Positions 1 to 5,290 of a stretch of DNA of 6,611 nucleotides are shown one piece after another (positions within the stretch are counted from its first letter, which is position 1; the number at the start of each line of letters is the position of its first letter). The DNA is taken from the NCBI GenBank assembly GCA_025352305.1, contig JANXTQ010000211.1, forward strand, positions 1 through 6,611. The letters run 5' to 3'. The translations under genes and the position numbers were made by a program. This stretch comes from Actinomycetes bacterium. GTDB lineage: Bacteria; Actinomycetota; Acidimicrobiia; Acidimicrobiales; RAAP-2. The notes beneath the pieces were generated by a model. The model worked only from the letters and a program-made list of their open reading frames with translations. It did not search any database and was not told the origin of the DNA.

Positions 1-263
1 CGTGGGCGCTCACGCTCGCCAGCATTCCTTTTGTCGTCTTGATCGTGGTCGCCGGTGTACGTATTGCCGTAGGTCGCGCCAGCGGCGTGGGATGGTTAGG
101 CGGTGACGCGATCGTCATTGCCCAAATTGCTCTCACACCACTGCAATTCGTATCGCTGTCACGCATGACGAAGGGCTCGATGCGAGCAACCGTCTGTGCC
201 ACGAATGCGCTAATACTTCTGGCTATAGAAATAGCGAGTGCGCAACTTCTGAGCAGCTACTGA
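1..263 (+). CDS. C-terminal end of an unrecognised multi-pass membrane protein (5' end outside window)
   Basis: The open frame enters from the left edge (first full codon at base 3) and stops with TGA at 261-263, leaving about 86 residues. I do not recognise the family. The visible tail is strongly hydrophobic. One likely membrane helix covers roughly residues 2-24 of the fragment, a second lies around the stretch with GGDAIVIAQIALTPLQ, and a third sits near the C-terminus (NALILLAIEIASAQLL), with a short basic loop (SRMTKGSMR) between the last two. It ends 3 bases before the stop codon of the converging exonuclease gene, so the two transcripts must run into each other unless termination occurs inside a gene. 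A transporter, glycosyltransferase or polymer-export protein would all fit; nothing in the fragment chooses between them. Coding status is supported by the open frame through the left edge and the abrupt fit with the next gene. Confidence 0.6.
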   Translation, partial: WALTLASIPFVVLIVVAGVRIAVGRASGVGWLGGDAIVIAQIALTPLQFVSLSRMTKGSMRATVCATNALILLAIEIASAQLLSSY

Positions 264-266
264 GAG

Positions 267-971
267 TTACTGCGCCGCGGACCGTGAGTGGATTTTTCTC
301 ATCAATGTTCGCGCCCACGTACGCAGAACATGGGCGTGCGACTCGTTGGCAGTGATTTCACTCTGCTCACGTTCACGTTGACGGTTCACCTCGTGAATCT
401 GAGCGAGTAGGACCTCGCCCGAGGCGCGAGCATCCGCCGATGCGCGGTGCTGACCCGGTGTCACGTCGTAGTGAGCACACAAGAATGCCAATCCGCGCCG
501 AGGTCGACGCGAACGGTCCGATTCAATTTCCAAATCGTGCGCCACAACATCAATCAGATTCACCGTGGCCAAATCAAATCCCGTCGCCGCCAGTCCCCCA
601 TGGCCCTGACGCCGCAGCGTTGAGTCCAACATGGTGTAGTCGAACATCGGATTCGCGCCGACGAAAGTTGCCCCACGATCTTGGTACTGAAGTAGTCGGT
701 GGACAGCGCGTGACGCACCGGTCCTCGAGCTCAACGCCTCGCCCTCTCGGTACATTCGCCGCAGGCGTTCGTAGGAGACGCCGTGTATTTTTTCGGCGCC
801 CGGGTGAATCTGAACGTCCGGCAAAACGTAGAACTCGTCGTGACTAACTAAGCGGCCGTTGGAGAATTCGGCGAAACCGTAGGAAATTGCTTCGTCGTTT
901 TGCGTATCGAGACCGGTTGACTCCACGTCGAAGCCAACGAGAAGTTTCGGCACGAGCGAGTGCAGGCTCAC
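267..971 (-). CDS. DEDDh-family 3'-5' exonuclease (DNA polymerase III epsilon-like / RNase T superfamily)
   Basis: This 234-residue protein is a single exonuclease domain. It should remove nucleotides from the 3' end of DNA or RNA by a two-metal mechanism in the cytoplasm. All three Exo motifs are visible: motif I GFDVESTGLD with D15 and E17, motif II NPMFDYTML with D111, and motif III QHRASADA with H175 and D180, which makes it the DEDDh subtype. The text P..QIHPGAEKIHGVS (about 51-66) is the usual spacer between motifs I and II in this family. The C-terminal 40 residues are charged and outside the catalytic fold. The size fits the stand-alone actinobacterial exonucleases of about 220-240 residues rather than a DinG or PolC fusion. 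The GTG start at 971 is chosen because an AAAGGA ribosome site lies 7 bases upstream. It follows the FkbM methyltransferase gene by 28 bases on the same strand, so co-transcription is likely. The true substrate (proofreading, repair or RNA trimming) is not determined by the sequence. Confidence 0.9.
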   Translation of the reverse strand: MSLHSLVPKLLVGFDVESTGLDTQNDEAISYGFAEFSNGRLVSHDEFYVLPDVQIHPGAEKIHGVSYERLRRMYREGEALSSRTGASRAVHRLLQYQDRGATFVGANPMFDYTMLDSTLRRQGHGGLAATGFDLATVNLIDVVAHDLEIESDRSRRPRRGLAFLCAHYDVTPGQHRASADARASGEVLLAQIHEVNRQREREQSEITANESHAHVLRTWARTLMRKIHSRSAAQ

Positions 972-978
972 GCACCGA

Positions 979-984
979 TCCTTT
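979..984 (-). promoter_or_regulatory. Ribosome binding site of the exonuclease gene
   Basis: Read on the minus strand the bases are AAAGGA, 7 bases before the GTG at 971. It decides the GTG start of the exonuclease and lies inside the 28-base gap after the methyltransferase stop codon. Confidence 0.6.
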
Positions 985-999
985 CAGGCCGCTCTGACA

Positions 1000-1860
1000 T
1001 CAGCGAACCAAGGTGCAGGGGTTGTGAACAAAGAGCCGCTCGCGCTTGGATCGATGAACGCCGCGGGTCTCCTGCGCGGGTTCAAAGTAACTAAAATCCT
1101 GCTCGCAAATAATGCGCACCAGCGACTCGACGCTGACGTATTCGGGGTGCATCTCCATGACAACGAGGGAGAATGCGGCAATCCAGTGGGGGTCAACCTC
1201 CATAAGGAGGCCCCGCTCCATGCCTTCAATGTCCATCTTGAGTAGATCCGGTCCAAAGGCGAGTTCACTCACTAACTGCTCGACCCCGCGCACGGGCACT
1301 GTCAGTTGTCCGGCTGCGACGCGACCCATATTGGAGCCCGCGGCCACGTCAAATGAGGTCTCACCGTTGCGCGGTCCGACCGCGGCACAGATCAGTTCTC
1401 CCCGGAGGCCGTTGATTTGACAGTTCTTCTCCAAAAGAGCGAAATTTTCCGCGATCGGCTCGACGGCCGCAAAACTCTTAATGGAGTACTCGTGACACAA
1501 CCACGCCGTCGCGATACCAATATTCGCGCCGAGATCCACGAGGCTCGTCGGCGCTGCTCCGTTGGGAAGCCGATAGATCTCATCGATCAGTATTTCGCGA
1601 ATTCCTTGAATATCGCCTCGATTTCGCCGGTAGTACAGCGAGAGACCCGCACGGGTCTCGAGGTAGTACACGTGGTCGCGCCGCGGCACCGCTGTAGATA
1701 TCGCCATGAAGCGGTACGCGACAACATTTATGAGGTACGCCGTGCGCCCAAAGGTCAAGTGTCCGAACGCCCAAGTGATCTCTTGAGAAATGCCCCACAA
1801 CGCCCGACGAATTCGACCGAGTGCGCGCACGGCGGAATCGTAACAAAGCCCAAAGTTCAC
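1000..1860 (-). CDS. FkbM-family SAM-dependent methyltransferase
   Basis: A class I SAM methyltransferase of the FkbM type, which usually O-methylates sugars of glycolipids, exopolysaccharides or natural products in the cytoplasm. Motif I is SLVDLGANIGIATAWL, followed by AAVEPIAENFALLEKN (end of strand 2, binding the SAM ribose). The FkbM signature LLKMDIEGMERGLL comes next, then FSLVVMEMHPEY. Ahead of motif I is the typical lead-in GDIQGIREILIDEIYRLP. The start is uncertain. The frame stays open up to an ATG at 1998, but that extension is antisense to the start of the divergent glycosidase gene and begins with an arginine-only run, so I reject it. GTG at 1860 (286 residues) leaves a 43-base divergent gap; the ATG at 1707 (235 residues) is an alternative that keeps the whole catalytic core. 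None of these has a clear ribosome site. It probably heads a two-gene unit with the exonuclease. The substrate is unknown; the neighbouring envelope genes make a surface glycan plausible, by proximity only. Confidence 0.85.
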   Translation of the reverse strand: MNFGLCYDSAVRALGRIRRALWGISQEITWAFGHLTFGRTAYLINVVAYRFMAISTAVPRRDHVYYLETRAGLSLYYRRNRGDIQGIREILIDEIYRLPNGAAPTSLVDLGANIGIATAWLCHEYSIKSFAAVEPIAENFALLEKNCQINGLRGELICAAVGPRNGETSFDVAAGSNMGRVAAGQLTVPVRGVEQLVSELAFGPDLLKMDIEGMERGLLMEVDPHWIAAFSLVVMEMHPEYVSVESLVRIICEQDFSYFEPAQETRGVHRSKRERLFVHNPCTLVR

Positions 1861-1891
1861 GTCGTGAGCCGACGGAGATGACAGTTCGCCG

Positions 1892-1897
1892 TACTGT
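1892..1897 (+). promoter_or_regulatory. Possible -10 element giving a leaderless transcript for the glycosidase-like gene
   Basis: TACTGT fits the actinobacterial -10 pattern TANNNT and ends 6 bases before the GTG at 1904. The gene has no usable ribosome site: GGAG at 1874-1877 is too far away, and AGGG abuts the start codon. Transcription starting on the G of GTG would explain this. No convincing -35 is visible, and a hexamer this loose occurs often by chance. Confidence 0.3.
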
Positions 1898-1903
1898 TGA
1901 AGG

Positions 1904-2977
1904 GTGAAGTCGTCGAAAACTACGTCCTCGGCGGACGTCTCAGCGGGTCCGCTCAGCCGTAGCGCACGGCGACGACGTCGCCAGCGCCGACGCCTCATAC
2001 CGCTCGTTGTCGCGATCTTGGGACTTCTGGGAGCTCTCAGTTGGTCACTGCTTGGTCACCAGAGTGACGTTTCGGCGGACCCGGGATCAAAGAACACTGT
2101 TGTCACGACGACGACAACCACGGCGCCCGTGGACAAACCGCCAAAGATCAAACTCGCGGTGCCGGCGACGCAAACCAATGAAGGCCGTTGGATTTCCAAG
2201 GACATGTGGCACGCCGGGGTTCCGCTGGTCTTCACCAGTTTTTTTCACACCAGCGCTAATAATCCGAGCGCCGTTGCCTACGTGACCTGGATTCGTAGTT
2301 CGAGCACCCGACTCGGTCTCTATCTCGGTTACGAAGGGCCGGGTCCTAGTTCTTTGGCGCGCGGACCCGAAATGGTCCCGACCACCGGGCGACGCAATTT
2401 GCTCGCCACGTTTAACTCCGGTTTCTACGAAAAGGACTCTGCCGAGGGGTTCTTCACTCATAACCGGCTGTATTTTCCGATGCTCAAGGGTCACGCCACT
2501 CTCGTGGAGTACACCAACGGCACCCTCGACATCGTGAACTGGAACGCGGGGGCGCGCCCCGGGTTGAACATTTTGATGGCGCGTCAAAATTTGCACCTCT
2601 TGCTCAACAACTCTCAGGTGAATCCCGCCACCGCGAACGGTTCCAACTGGGGCATAACGCTGCACGGCGTGCCCGCAGTGTGGCGAACCGCCGTCGGCGT
2701 TGACGCGCACGGCAACCTCATGTACATGGCCGCTCCGTCACAGACGGCGGCGTCACTCGCTCGCGCACTACTTCGCATTGGAGCAGTTCGGGCAATGCAG
2801 CTCGACATCAATCCGGAGTGGCCCATCTTTGTGACCTACACCCATCCGGGCGGGGGTGGACCGCGGCTCTTCGTTCCTAATCCGAATCAGGTTCCGGGTC
2901 GCTTTCTTTACACCAGTACTAAGGACTTCTTCGCGGTCTATATCCGAACTCCCGGTCAGTTGCAGACCCCGTGGTGA
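1904..2977 (+). CDS. Membrane-anchored phosphodiester glycosidase-like (NAGPA domain) protein
   Basis: This 357-residue protein has a very basic tip (residues 18-30, with RRRRRQRRR), one membrane helix (about 31-50), a linker with six threonines in a row (68-73), and an outer domain from about 90 to 350. That domain resembles the NAGPA/DUF2233 fold, which cleaves sugar-1-phosphodiesters such as the mannose-6-phosphate uncovering site in animals. Landmarks are LLATFNSGFY (166-175), WRTAVGVDAHGNL (260-272) and the closing motif IGAVRAMQLDINPEW (292-306). Most family members end in LDGGGS, whereas this one reads LDINPEW, so activity on the canonical substrate is uncertain. The GTG at 1904 is the first start after an in-frame TGA (1898-1900), and no later start precedes the membrane helix. 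The stop overlaps the CapA gene start, indicating translational coupling. A role in trimming wall teichoic-acid-like or other phosphodiester-linked surface sugars is a reasonable guess, not shown. Confidence 0.8.
   Translation: MKSSKTTSSADVSAGPLSRSARRRRRQRRRLIPLVVAILGLLGALSWSLLGHQSDVSADPGSKNTVVTTTTTTAPVDKPPKIKLAVPATQTNEGRWISKDMWHAGVPLVFTSFFHTSANNPSAVAYVTWIRSSSTRLGLYLGYEGPGPSSLARGPEMVPTTGRRNLLATFNSGFYEKDSAEGFFTHNRLYFPMLKGHATLVEYTNGTLDIVNWNAGARPGLNILMARQNLHLLLNNSQVNPATANGSNWGITLHGVPAVWRTAVGVDAHGNLMYMAAPSQTAASLARALLRIGAVRAMQLDINPEWPIFVTYTHPGGGGPRLFVPNPNQVPGRFLYTSTKDFFAVYIRTPGQLQTPW
2105..2122 (+). repeat. Threonine-codon run in the linker of the glycosidase-like protein
   Basis: Six consecutive threonine codons (a mix of ACG, ACA and ACC) encode residues 68-73 just outside the membrane helix. 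It is low-complexity coding sequence, probably an extended and possibly O-glycosylated spacer, not a regulatory repeat. Confidence 0.7.
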
Positions 2978-4128
2978 GTTCACCGCGTCACCGGCGCACC
3001 GTTAGCGCTCGTCGATACTTTTTTCGACGCGTAGCCCTGGCGTCAGTGAGTGTCCTAATTCTGAGCGCCGCGGTTTACGGCGTTCTCAGCGTTACGGGCT
3101 CACCATCTCATCGCGGAGCGAGCGCGTCGTCGCCCACGAACGCCACAGTGGCCACGTCCACGACGACGACCACACCGACTGTTCCCATTTCAATGAGTTT
3201 CGTTGGTGACATGGACATGGGTTCCACGCCACAGCTGCCTTCTAACGCTGCCAGTTATTTGAACCCCGTTCACGCCTCCATGAGTGCAGCAATTCTTTTT
3301 GGGAATCTCGAAGGCACACTGACCAACGGAACGTCCTCAAAATGCGGATCGAGCTCGACTAACTGCTACGCATTTCGCAATCCCCCGAGTTACGCCCGGA
3401 TCTATCGGGCCGAGGGCTTCAACGTCCTCAATAGCGCCAACAATCACTCCCACGATTTTTCCACCCAGGGAGTCAGCGATACCTCGCGGGCTCTGCGGGA
3501 CGCGAAAATTGCCCAAGCGGGGCTACCGGGACAGATTGGCCTCGTTCGTGACGGCGCAGCGCGCATTAGTTTCGTGGACTTCGCGCCCTATAGCAATACC
3601 AACGACCTGTTGAACTACAGCGCTGCGGCTCGATTAATCAAGAAGGCCAAGGCCGAATCGAACTTTGTTGTCGTGTACATGCACTCGGGAGCTGAAGGTT
3701 CCAGTGCGACCCATGTCAACGGCTCCGAGGAGTACTACGTGGGTGAAGATCGCGGCAACGCTGAGCGTTTCGCGCACGCCGCCATTAACGACGGCGCTTC
3801 ACTCGTGATTGCGAGCGGACCGCACGTACTTCGGGGAATCGAATTTTATAAGGGTCACCTGATTGCGTACAGCCTCGGAGATTTTTGCAGTTACTTCAAC
3901 TTTGCGACGTCGGGGAATTTGGGCGAGTCCGCAATCTTGCACGTGACTCTCAGCTCCACCGGAAAATTTGAGTCAGCTCACTTCATTTCCGTTCGACTTA
4001 ACGGCGCGGGACGTCCCTTCGTTGATAGCAGTGGCGCATCACGTCGTTTGGTTAATTCACTGTCGCACCAAGACTTTGGCTCGCGGGCCGTAACGATTGC
4101 GCCCAACGGAACCATCAGCGTTCCTTAG
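2974..4128 (+). CDS. Membrane-anchored CapA-family protein (poly-gamma-glutamate/capsule synthesis, calcineurin-like fold)
   Basis: A 384-residue protein with a basic tip, one membrane helix (about 20-40), a Ser/Thr linker with five threonines in a row (63-67), and a CapA domain from about 71 to 330. CapA proteins have a metallophosphatase-like fold and are needed for poly-gamma-glutamate capsule production in Bacillus. Many homologues elsewhere have unknown substrates. Visible motifs in order are SFVGDMDMG (D79, D81), FGNLEGTLT (E113), NSANNHSHDF (H158, H160, D161), VVYMHSGAEG (H237, E241), IASGPHVLRGIE (H284) and IAYSLGDF. The family normally has H-W-G-x-E at the fourth motif; here Ser replaces the Trp, with the metal-type His and Glu kept. 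Cys124 and Cys131 could form a disulfide. Two GTG codons lie in tandem at 2971 and 2974. I prefer 2974 because it gives the classic GTGA overlap with the upstream TGA. The 3' end faces the next gene at 5 bases. No capB or capC is in the window, so a polyglutamate role is not supported here. Confidence 0.88.
   Translation: MSSPRHRRTVSARRYFFRRVALASVSVLILSAAVYGVLSVTGSPSHRGASASSPTNATVATSTTTTTPTVPISMSFVGDMDMGSTPQLPSNAASYLNPVHASMSAAILFGNLEGTLTNGTSSKCGSSSTNCYAFRNPPSYARIYRAEGFNVLNSANNHSHDFSTQGVSDTSRALRDAKIAQAGLPGQIGLVRDGAARISFVDFAPYSNTNDLLNYSAAARLIKKAKAESNFVVVYMHSGAEGSSATHVNGSEEYYVGEDRGNAERFAHAAINDGASLVIASGPHVLRGIEFYKGHLIAYSLGDFCSYFNFATSGNLGESAILHVTLSSTGKFESAHFISVRLNGAGRPFVDSSGASRRLVNSLSHQDFGSRAVTIAPNGTISVP
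3160..3174 (+). repeat. Threonine-codon run in the linker of the CapA-family protein
   Basis: Five consecutive threonine codons inside a wider Ser/Thr/Ala/Pro-rich stretch (roughly 3115-3185) join the membrane helix to the outer domain. The run mirrors the linkers of the genes on either side. Confidence 0.7.
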
Positions 4129-4133
4129 TCGCC

Positions 4134-4934
4134 CTAGCAACCGCCCGACGGTCCCGGAGTGCCGGGGCCATTAGCAGCCAACGCAACCGTGCCGACATTC
4201 GACGCTCGCGGATTAGGGCCAAGGTGAACGACGTACCACTCACCGTGCCACGAAATCAGTGAGGCAATCGCGACGGACTTGACGGTACCCACTTTGTAAA
4301 CCATTCGCACGTTCGCCACGTGCCAGTAACCGAAATTGTTCTCACACGTACCGGCGCGAATCCACTGCGCACTGTGCGGCGCCGCGTGAAAGGTCACCAA
4401 CGTCGCCGTAGCGAACGACGGTCCCAAATGCTGGTGATACGCCGCAACATCGAGTGTGTAAAAGGCGAGCAGGCGAAAAACGTAATCGGACGCCGGATTG
4501 GGCAAGATTCCGGTTTTCATCTTTACGTAGACCTCTTCGGGGAAAAACAGGGGCTGCTGCGTAAATCGAGTGTTGTGAACAATCGCGCCAAACAGTGGCG
4601 CGAACCGCGCACTGAGCGCCGCGTCGGAGTAGCTCGGCTGGTTGCGAGTAGGTCGAAGCGAACTCGGTGTCGTGGTCGTGGTCGAACTGGCGGGCGCCGT
4701 GACGGTGGTTGTCGTACTGGGTGCGCGAGTTGTACTGGTCACGGGCGCAACGGACGTGGTGGTCGACGTAGTCGGCGAATGTTGCGTCGTCGTCGTGCTT
4801 CGTGAGGGTGCACCGCTTCGTGGTGAGTTCGAAGACGTCAGGGCAATTATGGAAGCCAACAGGGCGACCACCACCACGCTCAACACGATGAGCGACCGAC
4901 GAGCTCGCGCTCGTCGGTCCAGTTTCGTGCTCAC
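4134..4934 (-). CDS. Hypothetical membrane-anchored protein with long Thr-rich linker and C-terminal globular domain
   Basis: I do not recognise the family. The 266-residue product has a basic tip (RRARARR), one membrane helix (about 14-32), a long Thr/Ser/Pro linker (about 34-95) and an outer domain of about 170 residues rich in aromatic residues. The segment SLISWHGEWYVVHLGP (about 226-241) resembles the end of a small alpha+beta, cystatin/NTF2-like fold, but that is only an impression. The protein has two cysteines, C197 in AGTCENN and C266 as the very last residue, so a disulfide could tie down the Gly/Pro-rich tail (GPGTPGPSGGC). The GTG start is supported by GAGGGAG just upstream. The gene converges on capA with a 5-base gap and lies downstream of tRNA-Cys on the same strand. 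Coding status is secure from the length, the ribosome site, the exported-protein layout and the snug fit to neighbours. A surface or binding role is inferred. Confidence 0.8.
   Translation of the reverse strand: MSTKLDRRARARRSLIVLSVVVVALLASIIALTSSNSPRSGAPSRSTTTTQHSPTTSTTTSVAPVTSTTRAPSTTTTVTAPASSTTTTTPSSLRPTRNQPSYSDAALSARFAPLFGAIVHNTRFTQQPLFFPEEVYVKMKTGILPNPASDYVFRLLAFYTLDVAAYHQHLGPSFATATLVTFHAAPHSAQWIRAGTCENNFGYWHVANVRMVYKVGTVKSVAIASLISWHGEWYVVHLGPNPRASNVGTVALAANGPGTPGPSGGC
4665..4796 (-). repeat. Low-complexity Thr/Ser/Pro-coding linker
   Basis: The stretch encodes residues 47-90 of the minus-strand hypothetical protein, with several blocks of four or five threonines broken by Ser, Pro, Ala and Val. 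On the plus strand it reads as GT-rich DNA (gtcgtggtcg-like units). The units are irregular, so this is coding low complexity and not a structured array. Confidence 0.75.
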
Positions 4935-4938
4935 TTCG

Positions 4939-4945
4939 CTCCCTC
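4939..4945 (-). promoter_or_regulatory. Ribosome binding site of the hypothetical linker protein
   Basis: Read on the minus strand the bases are GAGGGAG, ending 4 bases before GTG at 4934. The same GAGGGAGCG string precedes the small membrane protein gene at 5241. Confidence 0.6.
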
Positions 4946-4948
4946 ATT

Positions 4949-4962
4949 CCACGTAAACGTGG
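4949..4962. other. Short palindrome between tRNA-Cys and the downstream gene
   Basis: CCACGTAAACGTGG is two 6-base inverted arms around AA. It sits 8 bases past the tRNA 3' end, upstream of the minus-strand gene. It could be an operator or a short hairpin near the tRNA 3' end. There is no T-run on either side, so it is not a standard intrinsic terminator. Confidence 0.35.
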
Positions 4963-4970
4963 GACCTTCT

Positions 4971-5044
4971 TGGAGGCGGCGTCCGGATTCGAACCGGAGT
5001 ACGGGGCTTTGCAGGCCCCTGCCTAACCGCTCGGCCACGCCGCC
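4971..5044 (-). tRNA. tRNA-Cys (anticodon GCA)
   Basis: The minus strand folds into a full cloverleaf. The acceptor arms are GGCGGCG and CGCCGCC, and the D arm is GCC..GGC with the GCGGTTA loop. The anticodon stem GGGGC/GCCCC encloses the loop CTGCAAA, with anticodon GCA (5010-5012 on the plus strand). The T arm is TCCGG/CCGGA with loop TTCGAAT. The unpaired discriminator base is T (U73), a known identity element for cysteinyl-tRNA synthetase, and CCA is encoded in the DNA at 4971-4973. The variable region is short, as expected for a class I tRNA. The gene begins 26 bases after the stop codon of the small membrane protein gene on the same strand, so it may have its own promoter or be processed from a joint transcript. 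Confidence 0.96.
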
Positions 5045-5054
5045 AGAAGTTGCC

Positions 5055-5060
5055 AGCCTA
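5055..5060 (-). promoter_or_regulatory. Possible -10 element for tRNA-Cys
   Basis: On the minus strand the bases are TAGGCT (TANNNT type), 10 bases before the mature tRNA 5' end. I see no good -35 at the right distance, so this remains a weak suggestion; read-through from the small upstream gene is the alternative. Confidence 0.25.
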
Positions 5061-5070
5061 GTCGGCGCAG

Positions 5071-5241
5071 TCATGATTTCCGTGTGAAGTAACGCACCGC
5101 AATAGCGATGACGACGAGTGCCACAACCAGTTTGATCGAGAACCAGAAAATTCCACCGAGCACCCCAAGCACCGTGAACAGGACCACCACTAGAGCAATG
5201 CCGATCACTACGGCCACGATCAGTTTCAGAAATGTGAACAT
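5071..5241 (-). CDS. Small membrane protein, 56 residues, two predicted helices
   Basis: The ATG at 5241 opens a 56-residue frame ending in TGA (5071-5073). A strong GAGGGAG ribosome site lies 6 bases upstream. The product is almost entirely hydrophobic. A first helix spans about 5-32 (LKLIVAVVIGIALVVVLF, then a Gly-rich VLGVLGG turn) and a second about 33-49 (SIKLVVALVVIAIAV), followed by a basic end RYFTRKS. This gives a small hairpin-type inner-membrane protein with no catalytic residues. I do not recognise a named family. Small proteins of this kind in actinobacteria are often stress-linked or membrane-modulating, but nothing here proves that. It lies divergent from glnD across about 49 bases and directly upstream of tRNA-Cys. 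Support for coding comes from the ribosome site, ATG start, alternating hydrophobic design and position between a tRNA and a divergent gene. Confidence 0.75.
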   Translation of the reverse strand: MFTFLKLIVAVVIGIALVVVLFTVLGVLGGIFWFSIKLVVALVVIAIAVRYFTRKS

Positions 5242-5247
5242 CTGACG

Positions 5248-5254
5248 CTCCCTC
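5248..5254 (-). promoter_or_regulatory. Ribosome binding site of the 56-residue membrane protein
   Basis: Minus-strand GAGGGAG, 6 bases before ATG at 5241. This is the main reason to accept so short a gene, and it matches the site in front of the hypothetical gene at 4934. Confidence 0.65.
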
Positions 5255-5273
5255 GCTTCAGCGCGTTATCTCA

Positions 5274-5283
5274 ATGGTACGGT
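5274..5283. promoter_or_regulatory. Possible overlapping divergent -10 elements between glnD and the small membrane protein gene
   Basis: ATGGTACGGT contains TACCAT on the minus strand (5274-5279), which would give a leader of about 25 bases for the small gene. It also contains TACGGT on the plus strand (5278-5283), which ends 7 bases before the GTG at 5291. Both fit TANNNT. If real, the two promoters overlap and would compete. No clear -35 boxes are visible. Confidence 0.3.
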
Positions 5284-5290
5284 GCGCCTC

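Noticed and set aside
440..847. Plus-strand open frame of 135 codons
   Set aside because: It is antisense to the exonuclease, whose catalytic motifs are unmistakable; the translated product is Arg/Pro/Ser-rich and has no recognisable domain.
1417..1881. Plus-strand open frame of 154 codons
   Set aside because: It lies opposite the FkbM methyltransferase and has shadow-like, arginine-rich composition with no motif.
1861..1998. N-terminal extension of the methyltransferase up to ATG at 1998
   Set aside because: The extension starts with an arginine-only run that is the mirror of the opposite gene's basic tip, has no good ribosome site, and would overlap the divergent gene by 95 bases.
2087..2710. 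Minus-strand open frame of 207 codons
   Set aside because: It is antisense to the glycosidase-like gene; the sense frame has a membrane helix, linker and family motifs, whereas this one has none.
4129..4133. Shared terminator between capA and the opposing gene
   Set aside because: The gap is only 5 bases and I see no GC-rich hairpin followed by a T-run on either strand.
4665..4796. Possible tandem DNA repeat or CRISPR-like array
   Set aside because: Units are irregular, in frame, and fully explained as Thr/Ser/Pro codons; there are no equal spacers.
4320..4956. Plus-strand frames opposite the hypothetical linker protein, one very valine-rich
   Set aside because: The valine run is simply the complement of threonine codons in the linker; the minus-strand frame has the ribosome site and exported-protein layout.
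4971..5044. tRNA-Cys as an integration (att) site of a mobile element
   Set aside because: No integrase gene and no repeated copy of the tRNA 3' end is seen in the window.
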